In this document: in pieces, positions 32,803 through 41,918 of the stretch | Layout: the number at the start of each line of letters is the position of its first letter | Position numbering within the stretch: position 1 is the first letter of the stretch | Assembly: GCA_016218545.1 (NCBI GenBank) | Contig: JACRDQ010000004.1 | Span: forward strand, 1 to 48,037 | Direction of reading: 5' to 3' | Source of the DNA: Elusimicrobiota bacterium | GTDB taxonomy: Bacteria > Elusimicrobiota > Elusimicrobia > UBA1565 > UBA9628 | Length of the DNA stretch: 48,037 nucleotides | The notes under the pieces: generated by a model | Database searches by the model: none | What the model saw: only the letters and a program-made list of their open reading frames with translations | What the model was told of the DNA's origin: nothing | Translations under genes and position numbers: made by a program

Positions 32803-33726
32803 TCAGGCGGCGGCCGGGACCGCGGTCAGGCAGGCCTGGGCGGCGCGGATGGACTCCGCGAGCTGCCCGCGGACTTCCTGGAACTTCGCGGCGTCCGCCG
32901 CCTTGCGCACGCCGGCGCCGCGGGCGGTCTCCTCGGAGACCGTCAGCTTCTGGCGCATCATGCGGATCCTCGTGCGGATCTGGGACTCCTCCGCGCGCAG
33001 GCTGGCGCTGCGGGAGGGGTCGTCGCTCGAGGTGACGCCCTTGAGCTTCTCGTTGACGATGGCGAGCTCGTTGGTCAGGGACTCCAGCGAGGCCTTGTCG
33101 GTGTGATAGTCCTTCTGCCTGGAGGCGGCCAGGGCGTTCGTGTCGCCGAGCAGGGTCTCGAGCTCGAGGGCCTGCTTGACGAGGGACTCGAGGTTGGCCT
33201 TGGCCTCGGTCTTCTCGGCCGGGGCGGCCTTCTCGCAGCGGGACAGGGTCTTGCGCAGGGCGTCGTTGAGCCGGTGCCCCGCGCCGACGGACACGACCGT
33301 GGCGAAAGAGGCCACGCCCTCGAGGTAGGCGTCGTTCTTGGGCATGTGGCCGAGCTCCATGAGCTTCTGGAGGGTGAGGCCGGGGGTGGCCATGACGGAG
33401 TCCTGCCCCTCGAGGATGCGGAGCTTGCCGAGCTCTCCGTCTTCGAGGGTGAACTCGGTGTCGGAGCCGGCGACGGGGACCTTCTTGGTCTTCCGGGTGA
33501 GGAACTGGCGCTCGATGGACATGGTGATGTCCGCCAGGTTCGCGGACTCGATGCCCATGCCCACGATGTGGCCGAGGTAGGGCGTGTTGCGGTCGGCCTT
33601 GGACCAGTTGGCCTCGTTGGTGGCGTATTTCTTGACTCCCGCGATGACGCGCTTCTCGGCGTCCTCAGGGGTGATGGTGCTCAGATCCACGGCTTCGACC
33701 GTCGTTTCCTTGCGCTTGAATGCCAT
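32803..33726 (-). CDS. Coiled-coil protein of unknown function in the acyl-chain locus
   Basis: 307 residues from ATG 33726, with AGGAAA upstream; the frame runs on upstream but overlaps the ketosynthase gene. It has no signal peptide. The middle and C-terminus are long charged helices (LESLVKQALELETLLGD, SLTNELAIVNEKLKGV, EESQIRTRIRMMRQKLTV) likely to form coiled coils. The N-terminal third (NWSKADRNTPYLGHIVGMGI) looks globular. I do not recognise it. Position among biosynthetic enzymes suggests a scaffold or partner protein. It is not a carrier protein: no DSL-type serine site is visible. Confidence 0.7.
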   Translation of the reverse strand: MAFKRKETTVEAVDLSTITPEDAEKRVIAGVKKYATNEANWSKADRNTPYLGHIVGMGIESANLADITMSIERQFLTRKTKKVPVAGSDTEFTLEDGELGKLRILEGQDSVMATPGLTLQKLMELGHMPKNDAYLEGVASFATVVSVGAGHRLNDALRKTLSRCEKAAPAEKTEAKANLESLVKQALELETLLGDTNALAASRQKDYHTDKASLESLTNELAIVNEKLKGVTSSDDPSRSASLRAEESQIRTRIRMMRQKLTVSEETARGAGVRKAADAAKFQEVRGQLAESIRAAQACLTAVPAAA

Positions 33727-33733
33727 TTGTTTC

Positions 33734-35047
33734 CTATGACCTCCCGTCCCAGCGTTTGAACAGCAGACAACCATTCACGTCTCCAAATCCGAAGGACGCC
33801 TTGATGACGTACTCGAGGCGCCGGTCCAGCCGGGCCCGTGGGATGCTGCCCGCGACCGGCTGGATGCGCGGGTGCGTCTCCTCGCAGTTGATGGAGGGGT
33901 GCACGTAGCCCTGCTGGAGCTGGTCCACGCAGGCCGCGGATTCCAGCGCCCCGGCCGCGCCCAGGCCGTGCCCGATCATGGACTTCGTGGACTGGATGAG
34001 GGGGAACTTCTCGGGCGGAAGCTCGAGGGCCTTGAGCCAGCTCCCGACCTCCTGGGGATCGGCGCCGGTCGAAGTCAGGTGCCCGTTGATGAGGCTGAGC
34101 TGGGAGGGGGCCACGCCCGCTTCCTGGAGCACCCGGCGGATGCAGCGGGTGACGCCCTCGGGGTTCGGGAAGGTCATGGACCCGCCGTCGCGCTGGCCGC
34201 CGGAGTTGCAGAAAGCGGACACCAGCTCGGCCAGGATGGGCGCCCCGCGCTTCTGCGCGGCTTCCAGGGTCTCGATCCTGAGGACCGCGGCTCCGGAGCC
34301 GGGGACGAAGCCGCAGGCCATGGCGCCCATGGGCTGGGAGCCCCGCTCCGGGGTCTCGTTGAACTTGGAGCAGAGCACGTCGCGCATGGCGTCGAAGCCC
34401 GCCCAGATCCCGTAGTGGGAGCCCTCCGTCCCGCCCACGTACATGGCGTCGGCGTAGCCGAGCTGGAGGTGGTTGTAGCCCGCGAAGACAGCCTCGGTGC
34501 CGGTGTTGCAGGCCGCGCTGTTGCTGCTCGTGAGGTTGCCCAGACCGAGGAAGCGGCCGACGGCCACGCTCGCGGAACTCCCCATGATCTTTGGGACCAC
34601 GTCCGTGCCCATGGCAGCGGGCCCGCGTCCGGGGTCCGCGGCCTCGGCCTCGGCCATGGCCGGGCCCATCTCCTCGAAGATCGTGTCCATGCCGCCGATG
34701 CCGCAGCCCATGATCACGCCGGTGTTCCAGTCCACGGCCGTGTCCTTGAACCCGTTGAAGAGGTCGACCTTGAGGCCGGCGCTGCGGGCGCACTCGACCG
34801 CGGCCAGGGCCGCGTAGACCTGGGCCTCCCCGAGCTTGCGGAACTCGGGCTCCGGGATGACCTTGACGATGTCCTCCTCGGAGAGGTCCGGGATGCCGCC
34901 GATCTGGCAGGAGAACTTGAGCTTCTGGAGATGCTCGTGCCTCTTGACGCCGCTGCGGCCGGCCTGCAGCGCCTCCCGGTACGCGGCCAGGCCCGTGCCG
35001 TTGGCCGCCACGACGCCCATGCCGGTGACGACGACCCTCTTCTTCAT
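33734..35047 (-). CDS. Beta-ketoacyl-ACP synthase (KAS II/FabF-like)
   Basis: 437 residues. Catalytic triad of condensing enzymes: Cys in SSNSAACNTGTEA, first His in LINGHLTSTGADPQE (where the usual spelling is NAHGTST), and second His with its lysine in STKSMIGHGLGAAGA. It would extend an acyl chain by decarboxylating malonyl-ACP. The altered first-histidine motif and an insert around residues 115-150 (VIMGCGIGGMDTIFEEMGP) set it apart from housekeeping FabF. It begins 3 bases after the dehydratase gene. Confidence 0.88.
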   Translation of the reverse strand: MKKRVVVTGMGVVAANGTGLAAYREALQAGRSGVKRHEHLQKLKFSCQIGGIPDLSEEDIVKVIPEPEFRKLGEAQVYAALAAVECARSAGLKVDLFNGFKDTAVDWNTGVIMGCGIGGMDTIFEEMGPAMAEAEAADPGRGPAAMGTDVVPKIMGSSASVAVGRFLGLGNLTSSNSAACNTGTEAVFAGYNHLQLGYADAMYVGGTEGSHYGIWAGFDAMRDVLCSKFNETPERGSQPMGAMACGFVPGSGAAVLRIETLEAAQKRGAPILAELVSAFCNSGGQRDGGSMTFPNPEGVTRCIRRVLQEAGVAPSQLSLINGHLTSTGADPQEVGSWLKALELPPEKFPLIQSTKSMIGHGLGAAGALESAACVDQLQQGYVHPSINCEETHPRIQPVAGSIPRARLDRRLEYVIKASFGFGDVNGCLLFKRWDGRS

Positions 35048-35050
35048 GCG

Positions 35051-35536
35051 CTACCCCGCGACCTGCTCGCGGGGCACCCACATGCCGCAGGTGAAGCCCT
35101 CGAAGGCGAGCTCCCCGTCCTTGGGCCCGCCGTCGAAGCGGATCTCCACGCAGGCGGCCAGCTTGCTGGCCCGGAAATACCCCTCGTCGCCGAACTGGGC
35201 CTCGGCGCGGAGCTTGTCGCCCGGCCGGACCACCTTCTTGAAGTCGCCCTGCTCGATGCGGGTGAAGAAGCCCACCATGTTCCGGACGTCGCCTGCTCCC
35301 GGGTCGCGGGACATGAGGTAGATCGCCCAAGCCACGTTGCCGACCTGGGCCGCCATCTCGATGAGCTTGACCCCGGGTACCACGGGGTTGCCCGGGAAGT
35401 GGCCGGCGCAGTCTTCCTCCTTCCAGGTGTAGGTCCCGACGATGTGTTCGTCGTCGACTTCCACGATGTCGTCGATGAAGCGCATGGGCCTCTGCTGGGG
35501 GACCAGGGCCAGGACCTCGGCTTTGGAGAGGCTCAC
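35051..35536 (-). CDS. 3-hydroxyacyl-ACP dehydratase (FabZ-like hotdog)
   Basis: 161 residues, the length of FabZ. The active-site histidine appears in AGHFPGNPVVPGVKL, followed by the catalytic glutamate in LIEMAAQVG. PQQRPMRFIDDIVEVDD is the usual N-terminal element. It removes water from 3-hydroxyacyl-ACP. It overlaps the stop of the reductase gene by four bases. Because FabZ is normally an essential single gene, this may be a second copy devoted to the locus. Confidence 0.9.
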   Translation of the reverse strand: MSLSKAEVLALVPQQRPMRFIDDIVEVDDEHIVGTYTWKEEDCAGHFPGNPVVPGVKLIEMAAQVGNVAWAIYLMSRDPGAGDVRNMVGFFTRIEQGDFKKVVRPGDKLRAEAQFGDEGYFRASKLAACVEIRFDGGPKDGELAFEGFTCGMWVPREQVAG

Positions 35537-36255
35537 AGGACCATCCCTCCGTCCACGGGCAGGACGGCGCCGTTGACGTACTGGTTCTCGATGAGGTGCC
35601 AGACCCCCTCGGCCACGGCCTCGGGCTCCCCGAAGCGTCCCAGGGCGATGAGGGAGCGGATCTTCTCCTTGGTCTCGGCCGGGATGTCCTTGGTCATGGG
35701 CGTCATGATGAAGCCGGGGGCCACGGCGTTGACCCGCACGCCCTTGGGCCCGAACTCGGCCGCGAACTGCTTGGTGAGGGCCTCGAGGCCCGCCTTGCTG
35801 ACCCGGTAGAAGGCCGAGCCCGTGAGCGCGTGCTTGGCCAGGACCGAGCTGATGTTGACGATGGCGCCGCCGCCGGAGGCGATCATCTCCTTGCCGAAGA
35901 GCCGCATGAGGAAGGCCGGGGCCTTGAGGTTGAGGTCGAGGAGGGCGTCGAAGGAGCCTTCGAGGACGTTGAGCGCGGGCTCGTGAGGCTTGTCGATGCC
36001 GGCGTTGTTGACCAGCACCGAGGGGGTCCCCTTGGCGAGCACGGCGTCGAGCAGGGCCTTGCGGCCCGCTTCGGTCCTGATGTCCGAGGCGCAGGCGAAG
36101 GAGCCCGGCAGGCTCGCCGTGAGCTCCGCCAAGGCCGATGCGTTGATGTCGCAGAGGGCGAGCTTGAGCGCGCCCTCCGATTTCTCGTGGATCATGCGCG
36201 AGACGGCCCTGCCGATCCCGCCGCCGGCTCCGGTGACGACCGCGATCTCGTCCAC
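35533..36255 (-). CDS. 3-oxoacyl-ACP reductase-like SDR (FabG-like)
   Basis: 240 residues. SDR motifs: AVVTGAGGGIGRAV (cofactor), LVNNAGIDKP, INISSVLAKHALTGSAFYRVSKAG with catalytic Ser, Tyr and Lys in YxxxK spacing, and APGFIMTPMTK. It reduces 3-oxoacyl-ACP with NADPH. Its start and the stop of the KAS III gene share one base, and its end overlaps the dehydratase, so the three genes are tightly coupled. Confidence 0.9.
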   Translation of the reverse strand: MDEIAVVTGAGGGIGRAVSRMIHEKSEGALKLALCDINASALAELTASLPGSFACASDIRTEAGRKALLDAVLAKGTPSVLVNNAGIDKPHEPALNVLEGSFDALLDLNLKAPAFLMRLFGKEMIASGGGAIVNISSVLAKHALTGSAFYRVSKAGLEALTKQFAAEFGPKGVRVNAVAPGFIMTPMTKDIPAETKEKIRSLIALGRFGEPEAVAEGVWHLIENQYVNGAVLPVDGGMVL

Positions 36256-37259
36256 TAATTCGCCTCCATGTACCCGCCGCCCCAGGCGAGACCCGCGCCG
36301 AGGACCGCGTAGACGAGCTTGTCGCCCTTGTGGAACCGGTGGAGGTTCTGGGCGATGGCCGAGGGCGCGCCCGCGGCCGCGATGTTGCCTTGCGTGTGGA
36401 CGTTGCGCAGGTGCTTCTCCTCGGGCAGGCTGAGGTGGTGGAGCACCGAGTTCTGCATCACGTAGTTGGCCTGGTGCGCCACGGTGTAGACCTCGTCGGC
36501 GTAGAACTCCTTGACGCCCGCGATGTGCTCGAACATCTCGCAGGTCTTGCGGATGGAGAACTCGCGCACCGCCCTGCCGTCCTGGGCCACGTGGCCCGCG
36601 GTGTCCACGAGGATGGTCTCGGCCGCGTCCGGGTCGCTCTCGAAGATCATGGGCTCCACCGTCAGCCTCCCCTGGTGGCGGTTGGAGAGGACCTGGGCGC
36701 AGGCGCCGTCGCCGAAGATGTAGCCGTCGATGGAGTGGGAGGAGTAGTCCATGCGCACGGTGTAGGCCGCGGTCTGGACGCAGAGCACGAACTCCGGGAG
36801 GCGCTCGGGCCGGGTGTCGCTGAGGAGCTGCATGTGCTTGGCGAAGCTCGAGCAGGCGCAGTTGACGTCGCAGTTCGCGCCCGAGCGCACGCCGAGGCCC
36901 TTGGCGATGAGGTTGGCCGTGGCGGGCACGCTGTCGAACGGGGTGTCGCAGTTGGCCATGATCATGCCGACCTTGTCGGGGGAGATCCCCGCCATCTTCA
37001 GGGCGTCCTGGGCGGCCTTGATGCCCATGGTCACCGGGGTCTCCCCGTGAGCGCGGGCGTGGGCCATGGCCTGGGCCGGGTTCTGGTTCTTGGTCTTGAC
37101 GATGTAGTCGTTCGTCAGGACGGAGAACCTGCGGTAGATGCCCAGGCGCGAATCCACCCAGTCCGGCCCCTTCTCGAGCCCGACTTCCTTATGCAGGAAA
37201 TCGTTGGTGATCTCGTTCTTGGGGAGGTACGTGCCCATCCCGAGGATATTGAGTTTCAT
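36255..37259 (-). CDS. Beta-ketoacyl-ACP synthase III-like (FabH family)
   Basis: 334 residues. Catalytic residues of the FabH family are in place: Cys in DVNCACSSFAKHM, His in YTVAHQANYVMQNSV, and Asn in HTQGNIAAAGAPSAIA. FabH enzymes start a chain by joining an acyl-CoA primer to malonyl-ACP. The N-terminal region (DWVDSRLGIYRRFSVL) is in the usual place of the GI-x-R element. Its position at the head of the locus suggests that it sets the primer. An aliphatic or unusual starter cannot be told from sequence alone. Confidence 0.9.
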   Translation of the reverse strand: MKLNILGMGTYLPKNEITNDFLHKEVGLEKGPDWVDSRLGIYRRFSVLTNDYIVKTKNQNPAQAMAHARAHGETPVTMGIKAAQDALKMAGISPDKVGMIMANCDTPFDSVPATANLIAKGLGVRSGANCDVNCACSSFAKHMQLLSDTRPERLPEFVLCVQTAAYTVRMDYSSHSIDGYIFGDGACAQVLSNRHQGRLTVEPMIFESDPDAAETILVDTAGHVAQDGRAVREFSIRKTCEMFEHIAGVKEFYADEVYTVAHQANYVMQNSVLHHLSLPEEKHLRNVHTQGNIAAAGAPSAIAQNLHRFHKGDKLVYAVLGAGLAWGGGYMEAN

Positions 37260-37265
37260 GGCTTA

Positions 37266-38252
37266 TCAGCCTCCTGAGACCGCTTCTCCGCCGTCCACGC
37301 GGATGATCGCGCCGTTGACCCAGTCGAACCCGGGCAGGCACATGCCGCAAACGACCGCGGCCACGTCCTCCGGGGTGGTGAGACGGCGCGAGGGGTTGCG
37401 GATGCGCGCCTCGGCCTTCATCAGGTCGAAATTCGGGATGGCGTTGCCCGCCGGGGTGTCGGTGATGCCGGGCTGGAGGATGAAGCTCCGGATGCCGTGG
37501 GGGCCGAGCTCCACGGCCAGGGCCCTTCCGCAGGCCTCGAGCCCGCACTTGGCTGCGGAGACCGCGGCGTAGCCCTTCCAAGACACGGTGTTGCCTTCCG
37601 AGGTCAGGGCCACGACCCGGGCCGAGGGGGAAAGGAGCCCTTCCTTATGGAGCTCACGGGTCCAGAGCATGTGGTCATAGCCCATCATCCATACCGTGCG
37701 CTGGAGGTCAGCCTCTTCCAGCATGGTGTCCCGGTAGGGGATCTTGCTGTCAGCCAGGGTGTGGAGGGCGTCGCAGCGTCCCTCGTGGAAGGCGTCGTTG
37801 GCCGCTTTCTTGAGGGTCTCGGGGGAGACCGAGACCCCTTCCTTCTTAAGCGAGGCGGAGAGGCCGCGGAAAGCCTCGGCCTTGAAGTCATGGCCGCGGT
37901 CTTCGGTCAGGAGCTTGCAGGCTCCGGCGGCGATGGAGTGCATGAAGAGGTGGACCTTGGCCTTGCCCGCGTTCTCGGCGATGCTCTCGAAGACCTCTCC
38001 CCTGCCGTCCTCATCGAAGAGGTTGACGTTGTGGGTCACCAGGCGCACGCCTTGGGCCCGGATCTCATCGAAATGGGGCTTGATCGAGGTCTCCACCGCG
38101 CCTCCGGTGTCCTTGTGGCCGATGAGGATGTTCATGCCTGCCTTGGCCATGCGCTTGGCCGTGGCCAGGCCGAAGCCTGAGGAGCCTCCGAGGATCACTG
38201 CCCAGTACCCCGATTTGTCGAAAGGCTTGTCCAGCCTGGCGGTGTCAGTCAT
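37266..38252 (-). CDS. Enoyl-ACP reductase-like SDR (FabI/FabL-type active site)
   Basis: 328 residues from ATG 38252; the frame continues upstream, but that part covers the promoter. It has the SDR glycine motif in VILGGSSGFGLATAKRM and a YAAVSAAK active site, a Tyr-x6-Lys spacing as in enoyl reductases, unlike the Tyr-x3-Lys of the FabG-like partner. LQPGITDTPAGNAI follows. It is longer than FabI, with an insert (residues about 110-200) before the active site. First gene of the locus; TGCTATAAT ends 10 bases before the ATG. Confidence 0.82.
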   Translation of the reverse strand: MTDTARLDKPFDKSGYWAVILGGSSGFGLATAKRMAKAGMNILIGHKDTGGAVETSIKPHFDEIRAQGVRLVTHNVNLFDEDGRGEVFESIAENAGKAKVHLFMHSIAAGACKLLTEDRGHDFKAEAFRGLSASLKKEGVSVSPETLKKAANDAFHEGRCDALHTLADSKIPYRDTMLEEADLQRTVWMMGYDHMLWTRELHKEGLLSPSARVVALTSEGNTVSWKGYAAVSAAKCGLEACGRALAVELGPHGIRSFILQPGITDTPAGNAIPNFDLMKAEARIRNPSRRLTTPEDVAAVVCGMCLPGFDWVNGAIIRVDGGEAVSGG

Positions 38253-38262
38253 GTGGATGAAA

Positions 38263-38307
38263 ATTATAGCATATCCTGTGCATACTGTGGCATTGATTGA
38301 AATCAAA
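38263..38307 (-). promoter_or_regulatory. Promoter and candidate operator of the acyl-chain locus
   Basis: On the minus strand an extended -10 element TGCTATAAT (38271-38263) stands ten bases before ATG 38252. Upstream, TTGATTGAAATCAA (38294-38307) is a near-perfect palindrome (TTGATT-ga-AATCAA) placed just above the -35 region, where a regulator of lipid genes could bind. No regulator gene is adjacent. Confidence 0.5.
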
Positions 38308-38433
38308 CCCAGCAGTCTGGCACACAAAGATTAAAAGACATGCGGCTGACGGCAATTGAACGCCGGAAATGCTTCCGGCAAGCAGGGCATGAGTCGATAT
38401 GCCTGGCACCAAGTTGTGTAAGAACATGGTTTT
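38308..38433. other. Intergenic stretch with REP fragments
   Basis: No gene is seen here. GTCTGGCAC (38315-38323) and GCCTGGCACC (38401-38410) match the ends of the REP hairpin at 29683-29742. The intervening bases are AT-richer than the surroundings. It looks like the decayed remains of a REP pair. Confidence 0.4.
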
Positions 38434-38478
38434 CCAAAGAAAAGGGCCGGGGATAGTCTGTGGACAACTCCCCGGCCC
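38434..38478 (-). terminator. Intrinsic terminator of the subtilase gene
   Basis: Read on the minus strand, GGGCCGGGGA (38478-38469) pairs with TCCCCGGCCC (38453-38444) across a 15-base loop, and a TTTTCTTT run follows (38443-38436). It lies just after the subtilase stop at 38489. This is the clearest rho-independent terminator in the window. Confidence 0.8.
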
Positions 38479-38488
38479 CTTTGCAGCC

Positions 38489-39694
38489 TTACTTGATCTT
38501 TGCCGCGTTGATGAGGCCCTTGCCCTGCTGGCTGGCAGTCAGGCCAGGCAGCTTGGTCGCAGCCCGCTCCAGGACCCCGCGGATGGCCGCTCCCTTGTGG
38601 CCCAGGCCGGCTGCCAGGGCAGCCAGGCCTGCCACATGGGGGGAGGCCATGGAGGTCCCGTCATAACTGTCGTAGCCCCCGCCCGGGACCGAGGACTTGA
38701 CGTCAGCGCCAGGAGCGATGAAGGCGATCTGGGTCCCCCGGCTGGAGAAGGACGTAATCTTGTCCGTCGAGTCCGACGCCGAGACCGCCACGACCTCGGG
38801 ATAGGCGGCGGGAAAGCCCACGGCCCCGCCGTTGTTGCCCGCGGCAGCCACGATGAGCAGGCCGGCGCTCGCGGCGGCCTTGACCGCCTCGTGCAGGGCG
38901 TCCATGCCCTCCTCTGCTCCGAGGCTCATATTGGCGACCTGCATCTTGTTCTTTACCGCCCATTCGATGCCTGCGATGATGGTGGAGTAGTCGCCGGAGC
39001 CGTCCGCGTCGAGCACCTTGACCCCGAAGAGCTTGGCCTTGGGCGCCACGCCGACCACGCCCTTGGCGTCCCTGAGAGCGGCGATGGTGCCGGACACGTG
39101 GGTGCCGTGGCCCTGGTCGTCCATGTAGTCCTTTGGCTTGTCAGGGTTGACCACGTTGGCCCCGCCGTAGACGTTGCCCTTGAGGTCGGGGTGCGTGTAG
39201 TCGATGCCCGTGTCGATGACGGCCACGCGCACTCCCGCCGCCTGGGTGCGCGCCCAGGCGCCGGCCGCGTTGACCCTCTGGATGCCCCAGGGCTGCTCGG
39301 GGTCGGGCTCGGCCTTGGCCGGAGGAGCGAGCACGGCCTTGAAGGGGGCTACGGTCTCCTTGATGTCCGGGAGCCGGAACTCGCCCAGGGCCTTGAGCCA
39401 GTTGACTCTGCGGTCGGCTTCGACCGCCTTGACCTCGTCTGCGGCCGCGAGCTCGAGTTCCGCGGACTTGTCCTTGGTGGCAGGGACGTCGAGGACGATC
39501 GCGTTGATGAGCTCGAGCTCCCGGACCACGTCGCAGCCGCTCTTTTCCGCGACCCTGCGGCAGTCCGCGGTGGAGACGCCGGGCTTGCAGGAGACGATCT
39601 TGCGCACCGTGGGGCCGTAGGGGCAGACGGCGTGCGCGCTGGCTGCGAAGAGCAGCTGGACGACGAAGAGCAGGGACAAGCGGCCAAGAACCAT
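38489..39694 (-). CDS. Exported subtilisin-family serine protease (S8)
   Basis: 401 residues from ATG 39694, with GAGGAGGT upstream. Signal peptide 1-22 (ends AASAHA). Residues 30-100 look like an I9-type inhibitor prodomain. Catalytic triad: Asp161 in VAVIDTGIDYTHPDL, His196 in GHGTHVSGTIA, Ser348 in GTSMASPHVAG, with oxyanion Asn in AAAGNNGGA. Cysteines in the prodomain (CPYGP, SCKPG, DCRR, SGCD) may form disulfides. It degrades or processes proteins outside the cytoplasm. Single gene with its own terminator; the MopE-repeat protein is encoded just upstream. Confidence 0.93.
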   Translation of the reverse strand: MVLGRLSLLFVVQLLFAASAHAVCPYGPTVRKIVSCKPGVSTADCRRVAEKSGCDVVRELELINAIVLDVPATKDKSAELELAAADEVKAVEADRRVNWLKALGEFRLPDIKETVAPFKAVLAPPAKAEPDPEQPWGIQRVNAAGAWARTQAAGVRVAVIDTGIDYTHPDLKGNVYGGANVVNPDKPKDYMDDQGHGTHVSGTIAALRDAKGVVGVAPKAKLFGVKVLDADGSGDYSTIIAGIEWAVKNKMQVANMSLGAEEGMDALHEAVKAAASAGLLIVAAAGNNGGAVGFPAAYPEVVAVSASDSTDKITSFSSRGTQIAFIAPGADVKSSVPGGGYDSYDGTSMASPHVAGLAALAAGLGHKGAAIRGVLERAATKLPGLTASQQGKGLINAAKIK

Positions 39695-39730
39695 GAGGGG
39701 ACCTCCTCGGCGGGATTGATTCACGTCCTC

Positions 39731-39736
39731 AGTATA
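39731..39736 (-). promoter_or_regulatory. Putative -10 box of the subtilase gene
   Basis: TATACT on the minus strand (39736-39731), 36 bases before ATG 39694, leaves a leader that holds the GAGGAGGT ribosome site. No confident -35 box. Confidence 0.35.
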
Positions 39737-39799
39737 CTAGGACTTTTGGCCCCAAAAAGGGCCTGAGGACCTATGCCCGAATGGGCCCAAAGGCCTATG

Positions 39800-39835
39800 T
39801 CAAGAAATCGCGCGCCGCCCGGAGGGCGGCGCGCG
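39800..39835 (-). terminator. Intrinsic terminator of the MopE-repeat gene
   Basis: On the minus strand a 12-bp GC stem (39835-39824 with 39820-39809, 3-base loop) is followed by ATTTCTT. It lies 23 bases after the stop at 39858. Confidence 0.7.
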
Positions 39836-39857
39836 CCTGGTGCTCCTTGGGCCGCTG

Positions 39858-41078
<1,221 letters not shown>

Positions 41079-41203
41079 AATATCCTCCCCCACGGTATGA
41101 GACGTTTTCCCACGGGGTCCTACTACTAAGGATAGCCCTTTGGCGCGGTCAATCAAGCCGCAGCGTGTCAGGAAATGTCAGGCCGCGTGTCTGACGGTAA
41201 AAT

Positions 41204-41232
41204 TTGAGTAAACGCGCCAGATATTCTACATT
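41204..41232 (+). promoter_or_regulatory. Sigma70-type leaderless promoter of the OmpR-like regulator
   Basis: TTGAGT (41204-41209), a 17-base spacer, TACATT (41227-41232), then six bases to ATG 41239. There is no ribosome site. Its layout is the same as at 27462-27496. Confidence 0.5.
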
Positions 41233-41238
41233 TAGGGC

Positions 41239-41916
41239 ATGGCCCGGGTCCTGATCGTGGAAGATGACGGCGCTCTCATGGAGCTCATGAGCCTGGCTTT
41301 CTTCAAGGAAGGCTACGAGGCTCATTACGCGTTCAACGGCCAGGAGGGCTACGAGAAGATCCTGTCCCTGCACCCGGACCTCGTCATCCTCGACCTCATG
41401 CTGCCGGTCCTCAACGGCGTAGACGTCCTCCGGAAGATGACGGCGCACCCGGTGGCGCGGCGCATCCCGGTCATCGTGGTGACCGGCTACGGGGACAAGC
41501 CGGGCATGCTCGAGGAGACCATCAAGGCCCATGGCGCGGTCGAGTACCTGCGCAAGCCCTTCGAGTTGCGGGAGCTCATCGGCCTGGCGGCCCGGACCCT
41601 GGCCAAGGTCCCGAAGCTCACGGCCGCGGCCGAGAGCGTCGAGAAGGGGGCCGTGCGGCTCGACGTGCGCTACCGCACGGTCTGGATCGGAGACAAGCTG
41701 GCCGCCACCCTTTCTCCCCAGAAGGCAGCGGTCCTGCGCCTGCTCATCGAGGCTCAAGGCCCGGTGGCCAAGTCCAAGATCCTGCTCGCGGTCTGGGGCC
41801 CCACGGGCCGGATTGCGGCCCTGGAGAAGACGATCCAGCGGCTGCGCGAGGACTTGGGCCCGGCCGAGGGCAAGCGCCTGCAGACCGCGGCTGACGCCTA
41901 CGAGCTGGTCGGCTAG
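41239..41916 (+). CDS. Response regulator with winged-helix output (OmpR-like)
   Basis: 225 residues. Receiver: EDD (8-10), phospho-acceptor Asp52 in VILDLMLPVLNG, threonine in IVVTGYGD, lysine in EYLRKPF. The output part (about 145-225: LSPQKAAVLRLLIEAQGPVAKS, LEKTIQRLREDLG) has the winged-helix arrangement of OmpR/PhoB. There is no neighbouring kinase on the same strand; the kinase at 45741 is 4 kb away. It probably controls its own cluster with the exported CbiX-like gene, which starts 2 bases after its stop. Confidence 0.85.
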   Translation: MARVLIVEDDGALMELMSLAFFKEGYEAHYAFNGQEGYEKILSLHPDLVILDLMLPVLNGVDVLRKMTAHPVARRIPVIVVTGYGDKPGMLEETIKAHGAVEYLRKPFELRELIGLAARTLAKVPKLTAAAESVEKGAVRLDVRYRTVWIGDKLAATLSPQKAAVLRLLIEAQGPVAKSKILLAVWGPTGRIAALEKTIQRLREDLGPAEGKRLQTAADAYELVG

Positions 41917-41918
41917 CC

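Noticed and set aside
32803..33726. Possible acyl carrier protein in the lipid locus
   Set aside because: It is 307 residues long and has no DSL-type phosphopantetheine site; it is mostly coiled coil.
31105..33759. 884-codon plus-strand frame across the acyl-chain locus
   Set aside because: It is antisense to the FabD-like, fusion and coiled-coil genes; it is Glu/Gly/Val-rich with no motifs.
38308..38433. Possible pseudogene between the lipid locus and the subtilase
   Set aside because: No residual protein motif in any frame; only REP fragments are recognisable.
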